Shown one piece after another: positions 5,034-10,834 of a stretch of 10,834 bases of DNA. The stretch is from Angelobacter sp036502105 (lineage in GTDB: Bacteria > Acidobacteriota > Terriglobia > Terriglobales > Acidobacteriaceae): contig DASXZE010000190.1 of NCBI GenBank assembly GCA_036502105.1, positions 1-10,834 on the forward strand, in the 5' to 3' direction. Position 1 is the first letter of the stretch; each line of letters opens with the position of its first letter. The position numbers were made by a program, and so were the translations under genes. The notes beneath the pieces were generated by a model. It was not told the origin of the DNA, did not search any database, and was given only the letters and a program-made list of their open reading frames with translations.

Positions 5034-8006
5034 TTACTGAACATTCAAGGCAACGTCGTCAATCACGAATGAGGTTTGCAGGCTTGCATCTTCCTTGCCC
5101 GTGAACCTGATCTGAACAGTCGTACCCTTGATCGAGGTGACGCTGATGGGCAGTGAGCGCTGCGTATAACCCGCAGCCTTGTTCAGATTGGAGAATGTTC
5201 CCAGCGTCTGCAGCACAGTGCCCGCGGAGTTAAGCACCTGCACCGTCAGCGTGTCGAACGCCGTGGTGGTGGTGGTCTCTGCCGTGTCAATGTGCAGGAA
5301 GAAAGTGAGAGTTGCGGTGGTCGCCGTGGCCGGAATCGTCACGGACTGAGTGGATGTATCGGTGTGCGTGGTGCCGTAGCCATCCATCCAGGCATCTTTT
5401 GTTCCAGCATGTGGCGGCTCAGAAGCTGAAGTGTTGAGCACGCCAGCTGTCAGAGTCCACGGTGGAGCTGTGGTGGTGCCGGTTTCAAAGCCGCCATTCA
5501 CAATTAAGTTTTTCGCTACAGCAGAAGAGTTCACCGTGAAGCTGATGGTAGTTGTATGACTCAGCGTTCCAGATACTCCCGTGATGGTGACCGTGGACGT
5601 ACCAACCGTCGCCGTTGCACTAGCGGTAAATGTAACTACGCTGGTGGTGCTGGCCGGGTTAGTGCCGAAGGCTGCAGTTACGCCCGCTGGCAATCCAGAG
5701 GCAGAGAGAGTTGCGCTGGCGGTGAATCCGCCAGTTTTCGTGACCGTGATTGTGCTGGTTCCGGTTGAGCCTTGCGTGACTGAAACGCTGGCTGGTGAAG
5801 CCGAAAGTGAGAAGTTCGGCGCAGCCACGGCAGTTATCGTCAAGCTAACTGACGTTGTGTGCGTGAGTGTGCCAGAAGTTCCAGTGATCGTTACAGTTGC
5901 TGCACCGGTTGTTGCTGTGGTGCTGGCCGTGAGTGTAAGAACGCTGGTGGAAGTTGCCGGGTTCGTGCCAAAGCTGGCAGTTACGCCCGCAGGCAATCCA
6001 GAAGCTGACAACGTAACTGCTCCGGTGAAGCCGCCCAGATCAGTTACAGAGATGGTGCTGCTTCCCGCAGAGCCCTGAGCAATAGAAAGACTCGCCGGTG
6101 AAGCGGCAAGGCTAAAGTCTGGAGTGGCTGTTCCACCGTTGTTGTTCCAGAAGTTCACCAGGTTCGCCGCGTTGACTGATCCCCAGCCAGTGGACAGATC
6201 GTAGCCCACAGTTGCGTTGAAGCCGGTTACGCCCGGTACCGTATTATTGCCGGTAGTGCAATCGTGATAGACGGCCGTTCCGCCTGCCAGCTGATTGCGG
6301 CCCATGCTATAGAACGCGGTGTTGGCATTGCCCTGGCGCGCGCCCGTCTTCTGCACAACAAGAGACATCAAGCCGGCAAAGGAAGGTGACGCCGCAGAAG
6401 TTCCGCCGACCGCCGCCAATCCAGTGGTTCCCGTGGTGTGCCCTTGTACGATCACATAACCGTCATGGCCTGCTGCGCTGAGCGCCACGTCCGGAACATC
6501 GCGATGGCCATCTGCCGGCACGCCCGTTCCTGTCTGGAAAGCTGGCTTGGCATAAATGGTGCTGGCGCCGCCGCCGGTCGCACCCAGACCTGAACCGCCC
6601 GTTACGCTGCCGCTCTCATTCCAAACTTTTTCCGGGATGTAGCTGATAGCTGAGCTCTGGTTGGTTGCATTGTTGGTGGTGTTCCAGAAAGTTCCGGTGC
6701 CTTCGTTGAATTCAGTCCCGCCCACCGCGGTTACGTTTGGCGGGCTGCTTAGTCCGGATACTGCGCGCACAGTTCCAGTAGCTGCGCTGGAAGCATCGCA
6801 ACCCGCAGCTCCGCTGTCACCGGAAGAGACAAAGGCGGTAATGCCTTCTGCCGCCGCCTGCGACCACAGATTGTTGTAGAAATTATTTTCTGCCGTACCC
6901 ATGTTGGCTTCGCACTGGCCAAAGCTGGTACTCATGATGGGCGCGGTATTGTTGTTCACAATAAACTGCGCGGAAAGATCAACGCCGTCTGTGGTGGCCG
7001 TGGAAGCTGAGATCACAAAATTGACTGTAGCTCCCTGTCCAATGCCGCCGGACCATTCCACGTCCAGGTCAGCCTCTGTTTCTTCTCCGCCGCCCAGGTC
7101 GCCCGGATCAGCGCCGTTGTGTACGAACACCGGATCATGTGCCGGCAGGGCAAAGAAGCTGCGGAAGAACTGTACGTCTGCCAGCTTGATATCGGTGCGG
7201 CCTACGATGGCGATCGACTGGCCAGTGCCCGTGATTCCTGCCGTGTACAGCGCGTTCACGTTATAGATGGTGGCAAAGTCAGCGGGAGCCAGAAAGTGGT
7301 TCGCGCCGGATGTGAAATCCGGGGTGACGCTGCCATCCGGCGCACTGGGTTTCAGGACTTTAAAGTCTGTTGGCAGTTGTGCGCGTGTGCTGAATTCTTT
7401 ACCAGACAGTCTGGTAACTTTGCTGAGGAAATGATGCCTCGGGAAATTGTGCAGGGTCACGACACCGCTGACCAAACCTGCAAAGCCTCTGGGCAGCGAG
7501 GGGTCTGTCGCATTTGCCTGATGCATCTGGCCATCAACTTCATATTTGCGAATGTTGGTTTGAAACGCGCGCTCTACCTGCTGCACGTTGCCGCTAAAGT
7601 TGACCCACAGGCGGCCTTTGCCTATTTCTTCAACTTTGAAGCCCTGGGCCGTGAGCCAGTTGGTTACGTCGGCCAGGTCTTGGTCCGTAGCGCCAAAGCG
7701 TGCGCCAAATTGTTCCGGTGTAAGGAATTTGTGGAAATTGGCTGAGTTCGGATTTTGCTGCTGCGTTAGCAGGTCCTGCAAATCCGCTTGCGCACCTGGA
7801 CGCACGGAAAGCGACAACACCATGTTCTTCATGGGTGTTGAAATATCGGCCGGGCCGCGATCAAATTCCGCGCGAGCCATGGAATTTGTATTGCCTTGCA
7901 GCCGCATGCGGTCAGCGTCATTGATTACCCGTTGTGCCAGGGCACTGGTGGAAAGCAATGTGAAGGCGACCAACGCTAGAGACAGATAACGTAGGGGACG
8001 AAACAT
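5034..8006 (-). CDS. Secreted S53 (sedolisin/kumamolisin-type) protease, two Ig-like repeats plus C-terminal module
   Basis: This gene encodes 990 residues. The signal peptide (1-24: RPLRYLSLALVAFTLLSTSALA, cut probably before Q25) precedes a pro-kumamolisin activation domain (about 55-190, with NPNSANFHKFLTPEQFGARFG). The catalytic domain, about 228-622, has Glu311 and Asp315 (ETEADLD), oxyanion Asp397 (SSGDSG), nucleophile Ser537 (GGTSAASP) and candidate calcium ligands Asp582 (YHDCTTGNN) and Asp603 (GYDLSTGWG), so it should be active. Two Ig-like repeats follow (628-726 and 729-826), then the C-terminal module 833-990. The start at 8006 is supported by AAGGAG at 8017-8012 and the signal peptide; an upstream in-frame ATG at 8054 is less likely. 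It probably acts outside the cell as an acid endopeptidase after pro-domain removal. The catalytic half is clearly diverged from that of the neighbouring protease, while the last 158 residues are nearly the same. Substrate unknown. Confidence 0.94.
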   Translation of the reverse strand: MFRPLRYLSLALVAFTLLSTSALAQRVINDADRMRLQGNTNSMARAEFDRGPADISTPMKNMVLSLSVRPGAQADLQDLLTQQQNPNSANFHKFLTPEQFGARFGATDQDLADVTNWLTAQGFKVEEIGKGRLWVNFSGNVQQVERAFQTNIRKYEVDGQMHQANATDPSLPRGFAGLVSGVVTLHNFPRHHFLSKVTRLSGKEFSTRAQLPTDFKVLKPSAPDGSVTPDFTSGANHFLAPADFATIYNVNALYTAGITGTGQSIAIVGRTDIKLADVQFFRSFFALPAHDPVFVHNGADPGDLGGGEETEADLDVEWSGGIGQGATVNFVISASTATTDGVDLSAQFIVNNNTAPIMSTSFGQCEANMGTAENNFYNNLWSQAAAEGITAFVSSGDSGAAGCDASSAATGTVRAVSGLSSPPNVTAVGGTEFNEGTGTFWNTTNNATNQSSAISYIPEKVWNESGSVTGGSGLGATGGGASTIYAKPAFQTGTGVPADGHRDVPDVALSAAGHDGYVIVQGHTTGTTGLAAVGGTSAASPSFAGLMSLVVQKTGARQGNANTAFYSMGRNQLAGGTAVYHDCTTGNNTVPGVTGFNATVGYDLSTGWGSVNAANLVNFWNNNGGTATPDFSLAASPASLSIAQGSAGSSTISVTDLGGFTGAVTLSASGLPAGVTASFGTNPATSTSVLTLTASTTATTGAATVTITGTSGTLTHTTSVSLTITAVAAPNFSLSASPASVSVTQGSTGTSTITVTKTGGFTASATLSASGLPAGVTAAFGTNPASTTSVVTFTASATATVGTSTVTITGVSGTLSHTTTISFTVNSSAVAKNLIVNGGFETGTTTAPPWTLTAGVLNTSASEPPHAGTKDAWMDGYGTTHTDTSTQSVTIPATATTATLTFFLHIDTAETTTTTAFDTLTVQVLNSAGTVLQTLGTFSNLNKAAGYTQRSLPISVTSIKGTTVQIRFTGKEDASLQTSFVIDDVALNVQ
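5037..5510 (-). other. C-terminal jelly-roll-like module of the 990-residue protease
   Basis: Residues 833-990 (LIVNGGFETG to IDDVALNVQ) match residues 677-834 of the neighbouring protease at all but three positions. No LPXTG, PEP-CTERM or other sorting signal is seen at the end, so surface retention, if any, would be through binding by the module itself. Confidence 0.7.
5050..5504. repeat. 455-bp direct repeat, copy 2 (partner 2011-2465)
   Basis: This is gap-free with 2011-2465 at an offset of 3039, roughly 94% identical by eye. Bases 5401-5504 are identical to 2362-2465. Homology continues weakly into the 3' UTR (TTTTGGAA, then TACTCA and TCGTT in both) and into the hairpin, with about 22 extra bases in this copy. 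Confidence 0.9.
5529..5822 (-). repeat. Ig-like repeat 2 of the 990-residue protease
   Basis: Residues 729-826 start with NFSLSASPASVSVTQ and contain GLPAGVTAAFGTNP. This copy is closest to the single repeat of the other protease. It lies directly before the C-terminal module and is probably a rigid spacer. Confidence 0.8.
5829..6125 (-). repeat. Ig-like repeat 1 of the 990-residue protease
   Basis: Residues 628-726 start with PDFSLAASPASLSIAQ and contain GLPAGVTASFGTNP. It is in tandem with repeat 2, separated by two residues, and more diverged (SLSIAQ in place of SVSVTQ). Confidence 0.8.
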
Positions 8007-8335
8007 AGATTCTCCTTTTGGGGCTTGCACGGTTGAACGAATTGGGGAATTCAAGACCGTTGGCGTCTGAGATCAGCTGGGTAGACACCAGGGTGACAAA
8101 AGTTAAAAGGGAATCTTGAGACCGGAAAACTCAAGGGGGAGCTGCCGCGCTTGACCAACGCCCCAACAATACGCGCACTTTCTAATACCCACCAAAGAGC
8201 CAGAAGTGTGGCTTAGTATGCTTGGGACGAAAGCACTACGACCATAGATAGTATTTAGACCCAAATTGGGCCTGATGGGTCAATGAATTGGCGGCCTGTC
8301 AATTTGGTGGGCTATTAAAAATTACTCAGGTGGCG
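8007..8335. other. Intergenic region between the ABC-F and 990-residue protease genes
   Basis: No gene is seen. Reading leftward, AAGGAG (8017-8012) precedes the protease start. A weak promoter guess on the - strand is TTGGTG (8195-8190), 18 nt, TATTGT (8171-8166). Inverted repeats are TTGAA-c-GAATT-gggg-AATTCAA (8033-8054), CTTGAG-N9-CTCAAG (8115-8135) and CCAAATTG / CAATTTGG (8261-8268 / 8300-8307). The last is 29 nt beyond the ABC-F stop and lacks a U-tract, so it is at most a weak terminator. Confidence 0.4.
8012..8017 (-). promoter_or_regulatory. Ribosome binding site AAGGAG of the 990-residue protease gene
   Basis: On the - strand AAGGAG lies 5 nt before the ATG at 8006, supporting that start over the in-frame ATG at 8054. 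Confidence 0.85.
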
Positions 8336-10303
8336 TTAGTCCGCGGTTTCCAGCAACTGGCCCAGCTCTTCCCATTCGCTCATGGTGCGCTCCAGGTCAG
8401 ACTTGGCGCGATTGAGTAAGTCGGTCTGCCGCTGCGTCTCCTCCACGCTCACAAAGTTTTGTAGCGCGATTTCTGCCAGTGCCACCGCAGCTTCAAAGCG
8501 CGCAATCTCTTCTTCCACTTCCTGCAACCGCTCTTTCATCTGCTTGAGCTTGATGGGATTGAGACGCTTCTGCTTCGCATCCGGATCGGCGGCCGTTGGC
8601 ACGTCATTGCGATTTGCAGAAGCTGCAACTGCCGCAGGCGCCGGCTTGGAGCTGGAAGAACCAGAAGAAGATGCCCCGTTGGAATTGGCAGCGACTTCCT
8701 TCCCTTCTTTGCGCAGAAGATAGTCTTCATAATTGCCAGGAAAAACTTCCACGCGGCCCTCGCCAATTTCAAAGACGCGCGTCGCCAGCTTGTCGATGAA
8801 GTAACGATCGTGGGAAACAAAGACTACTGTGCCGGTGAACTTTTGCAGCGAGTCCAGCAGAACATCTTTCGCGCGCAGGTCAAGATGGTTCGTAGGTTCG
8901 TCCAACAGCAAAAAATTCGATGGATGCAGCAACATGCGCGCCAGCGCATAGCGATTGCGCTCTCCACCAGAAAGCACGCCGATGGTTTTAAAAACATCAT
9001 CTTCAGAAAAAAGAAAACAGCCCAGCAGACTACGCAGCTCGGTTTGCGTGGAGCGCGGAGCGGCTGCAAAAAGATCGTCGAGCATGCGCGACTGCGTGTC
9101 TAAAGCCTTGTACTGGTCCTGCGCAAAATAATCCACGTCAGCGTTATGTCCCAGCCGCAGTTCGCCGGTCGTTGGTGCTTCCGATCCCGCCAGCAATTTA
9201 ATCAGCGTAGATTTGCCCGCGCCATTTACGCCGACAAGTGCAATACGATCACCGCGTTCGATAACGAAGTTGGCTTTAGAGAAAACGTGCTTCGCGCCGT
9301 AGCTTTTGCCCACATCTTTCGCTTCCACCACAATGCGTCCGCTGGGCTGCGGCTGCGGAAAAGAAAAGTGTATGGCTTTTTCTTCCGGAGGAACTTCAAT
9401 CTTCACCATCCGCTCCAGCTCTTTAATGCGGCTCTGCACCTGCTTGGCCTTGGTGGCCTGTGCGCGAAAGCGATTGATAAAAGCCTCAAGCTGGTCGGTC
9501 TTTTCTTTCTGGTTGCGATACGCGGCCTCAAGCTGTGCCCGACGCTCTGCTTTCTGCGTGAGATATTTTTCGTAATTGCCGGTATAGAAAAAGACCTGCT
9601 TATTCCAAATCTCGGCGGTCTTCTTCACCGTGACATCAAGAAAGTAGCGATCATGCGAAATCAAGACAAACGCATGCGGATAGTCCGCCAGATATTGCTC
9701 CAGCCAGTTGCGCGTCTCCAGATCAAGATGGTTCGTGGGTTCGTCCAGTAGAAGAAGGTTAGGTTTTTGCAGCAGCAGCTTGGCCAGCGCCAGCCGCATC
9801 TGCCAGCCACCGGAAAACTCTTCTGTCCGGCGCTCCCAGTCATCTTTTTTAAAGCCCAGGCCATTGAGCACTGTGCCCACTTCAGCTTCAATGGTGTAGC
9901 CATCGCGCGCCTGAATCTCTGCCTGGATGCGATGGTAACGCTCGGCAATCTGCGTGTACTCCGGACTCGAATGATCCACTTCCGCCATGCGCTGCGCCAG
10001 CGATTCCTGCTCGCGCTGCATCTGGTGCACACGCTCAAAGACTGACAAGCATTCGGCAAACACGGTGCGTCCTGAAAGCGAAAGGCCATCCTGCGGCAGA
10101 TAGCCGCATTCAATGCCGCGCTGCTGGCTCATGGTTCCGTAATCAAGCGACTCCACGCCAGAAAGAACTTTGAGCAACGTGGTTTTGCCAGTGCCGTTCG
10201 CGCCGACCAGTCCTACGCGGTCATGCGGCGTGATGAGCCAGTCAAGTTCCTGGAAAAGAATTTTTGGGCCAAAGCGCTTGCCGGCTGCCGTGAGCTGAAT
10301 CAT
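8336..10303 (-). CDS. ABC-F family ATPase (Uup/YheS/YdiF-like)
   Basis: This gene encodes 655 residues with two ABC nucleotide-binding domains in one chain and no membrane segment. Domain 1 has Walker A GANGTGKTT (34-42), signature FSGGWQMR (163-170) and Walker B LLLLDEPTNHLD (183-194). Domain 2 has Walker A GVNGAGKST (358-366), signature LSGGERNR (444-451) and Walker B FLLLDEPTNHLD (464-475). Between them, a charged helical linker (about 245-310, with FINRFRAQATKAKQVQSR) is the ABC-F interdomain arm. A Ser/Ala/Pro-rich tether (538-575) leads to a C-terminal coiled coil (about 583-653) like the Uup-type CTD. Proteins of this family bind the ribosome E-site region and help stalled or slow translation; some give antibiotic protection, which I cannot tell here. 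The start ATG at 10303 has no good ribosome binding site, but domain 1 begins directly after it. It is probably cytoplasmic and housekeeping, perhaps co-transcribed with the small membrane protein gene 61 bp upstream. Confidence 0.95.
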   Translation of the reverse strand: MIQLTAAGKRFGPKILFQELDWLITPHDRVGLVGANGTGKTTLLKVLSGVESLDYGTMSQQRGIECGYLPQDGLSLSGRTVFAECLSVFERVHQMQREQESLAQRMAEVDHSSPEYTQIAERYHRIQAEIQARDGYTIEAEVGTVLNGLGFKKDDWERRTEEFSGGWQMRLALAKLLLQKPNLLLLDEPTNHLDLETRNWLEQYLADYPHAFVLISHDRYFLDVTVKKTAEIWNKQVFFYTGNYEKYLTQKAERRAQLEAAYRNQKEKTDQLEAFINRFRAQATKAKQVQSRIKELERMVKIEVPPEEKAIHFSFPQPQPSGRIVVEAKDVGKSYGAKHVFSKANFVIERGDRIALVGVNGAGKSTLIKLLAGSEAPTTGELRLGHNADVDYFAQDQYKALDTQSRMLDDLFAAAPRSTQTELRSLLGCFLFSEDDVFKTIGVLSGGERNRYALARMLLHPSNFLLLDEPTNHLDLRAKDVLLDSLQKFTGTVVFVSHDRYFIDKLATRVFEIGEGRVEVFPGNYEDYLLRKEGKEVAANSNGASSSGSSSSKPAPAAVAASANRNDVPTAADPDAKQKRLNPIKLKQMKERLQEVEEEIARFEAAVALAEIALQNFVSVEETQRQTDLLNRAKSDLERTMSEWEELGQLLETAD

Positions 10304-10364
10304 TACTATCTATCTTAAAACACTGGGAGATTCGGAGCAGCAGGAGTTGAGCCCCTGTTTTTAC

Positions 10365-10739
10365 TTACGATAGCGGCGCCGAATCTTTTGGCGTTGGCCA
10401 CCAGCCTTCATATTTCTTAAATGAATCAGGATCAACGCGGCGGCCAACCCACATGCGTAAAAGGTTCATTCCAGCCGAGAAGACGTTCAGAATTGAGACC
10501 TGTGCAATAAACGTCTTCAACTCCCGGTGGGGTGACAACACGATGCATGCCAAACCGAAGAACCAGAGTCGGCCAATGAGCACTTTGAGCCTAGGATAAA
10601 TACGCCGCAGAATTTCCGGACGGCGACGAGCCGCTCTGGCAAGACCGGCCCAAAGCAGAAGAGGAACCACCATCGCCGCTAGAAAAAAGTAAAAGAGCGG
10701 CGCCGTGAGTATGCGATGAAGAATGGGATTCGCCAGCAT
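10365..10739 (-). CDS. Small membrane protein of unknown function
   Basis: This gene encodes 124 residues of no family I recognise. Hydrophobic segments are at about 12-35 (LTAPLFYFFLAAMVVPLLLW, then Ala/Leu), 52-69 (including LWFFGLACIVL) and a weaker one at 76-95. Arg-rich loops lie between the first two (ARRRPEILRRIYPR) and after the third, and the tail is soluble (RVDPDSFKKYEGWWPTP). It is therefore a likely inner-membrane protein with two or three helices. The ATG at 10739 is chosen because AGGA (10748-10745) sits 5 nt before it. A TTG at 10763 would add eight residues and overlap the stop of the upstream gene, but has no ribosome binding site. It starts 20 nt after the TonB-like stop and ends 61 bp before the ABC-F gene, so it is probably part of an operon. 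Confidence 0.75.
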   Translation of the reverse strand: MLANPILHRILTAPLFYFFLAAMVVPLLLWAGLARAARRRPEILRRIYPRLKVLIGRLWFFGLACIVLSPHRELKTFIAQVSILNVFSAGMNLLRMWVGRRVDPDSFKKYEGWWPTPKDSAPLS

Positions 10740-10744
10740 TTGAT

Positions 10745-10748
10745 TCCT
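10745..10748 (-). promoter_or_regulatory. Ribosome binding site AGGA of the small membrane protein gene
   Basis: CAGGAATCAA immediately precedes the ATG at 10739 on the - strand, with 5 nt spacing. This is the reason for preferring this start over the TTG at 10763. Confidence 0.6.
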
Positions 10749-10759
10749 GTTTATCTCTC

Positions 10760-10834
10760 TCAATACAAGTGAAAGCTGACTTCTACATTCATCTCTACAG
10801 CCACTGGCTCTTTGTCTCCAGAAAATGCAGGTTG
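10760..10834 (-). CDS. Probable TonB-type protein, last 24 codons (5' part outside window)
   Basis: On the - strand the frame is open from the window edge (10834) to TGA at 10762-10760. The encoded end, with PAFSGDKEPVAVE followed by MNVEVSFHLY and stop, fits the C-terminus of TonB-family proteins: a 'P-(x)-DG/DK-x-PV-V' turn, an alternating hydrophobic last beta-strand and a final aromatic residue. Such proteins pass energy from the inner membrane to outer-membrane receptors. Only 24 residues are visible, so the family call is tentative. The stop is 20 nt before the start of the small membrane protein gene, which suggests co-transcription. Confidence 0.6.
   Translation of the reverse strand, partial: QPAFSGDKEPVAVEMNVEVSFHLY

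Noticed and set aside
2011..5504. The 455-bp repeats as ends of a mobile element
   Set aside because: The repeats are coding, in direct orientation within two genes, with no transposase, recombinase or target-site duplication seen. Paralogy or gene conversion explains them better.
7119..7745. 208-codon open frame on the + strand inside the 990-residue protease gene
   Set aside because: It is antisense to the well-supported catalytic and pro-domains, has no recognisable motif, and its codon pattern is explained by the gene on the - strand.
8007..8054. 16-codon N-terminal extension of the 990-residue protease
   Set aside because: It would place a polar stretch before the signal peptide, and AAGGAG is correctly spaced only for the ATG at 8006.
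8261..8307. Inverted repeat CCAAATTG / CAATTTGG as terminator of the ABC-F gene
   Set aside because: The arms are short with a 31-nt loop and no U-tract follows on the - strand, so it is kept only as a remark in the intergenic entry.
9146..9751. 201-codon open frame on the + strand inside the ABC-F gene
   Set aside because: It is antisense to conserved ABC motifs and has no family features of its own.

Overview
The window looks like chromosomal DNA of a member of the Acidobacteriota (soil Terriglobia / Koribacter-like). The evidence is a VWFA-related protein of the type expanded in that phylum, two large secreted S53 (sedolisin/kumamolisin) proteases side by side, moderate GC content, and a TonB-type C-terminus of the kind common there. 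The phylum assignment rests on recognising families, not on a marker gene. I saw no rRNA, tRNA, CRISPR array, transposase or phage gene.

Layout. Positions 1-1919 (+ strand) hold the end of one VWFA-related protein gene and a complete second one (300-1919); the two are tandem paralogues. A strong bidirectional hairpin terminator (1943-1976) separates them from a run of genes on the - strand. Read in the direction of transcription (right to left), that run is: the last 24 codons of a probable TonB-type protein (10834-10760), a small unknown membrane protein (10739-10365), an ABC-F family ATPase (10303-8336), a 990-residue S53 protease (8006-5034) and an 834-residue S53 protease (4499-1995). The first three are tightly spaced and may share a transcript. 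Each protease gene has its own upstream gap of 330-540 bp and so probably its own promoter.

How the genes work together. Both proteases have a signal peptide, an inhibitory pro-domain, an intact sedolisin catalytic set, Ig-like repeats (two in one, one in the other) and a C-terminal module of about 158 residues. They should be exported zymogens that activate under acidic conditions. Their catalytic halves are clearly different, but the C-terminal modules differ at only three residues, and 104 bp of the module's DNA are identical. A near-identical GC hairpin also lies downstream of both genes. This repeated 3' block (module, 3' UTR and hairpin) is the most interesting structure in the window. 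It suggests recent gene conversion or cassette-like exchange of a targeting or binding tail between proteases of different specificity. The VWFA-related proteins are also predicted to be exported, but the sequence shows no direct functional link to the proteases. The ABC-F protein is a cytoplasmic translation-type factor and looks unrelated.
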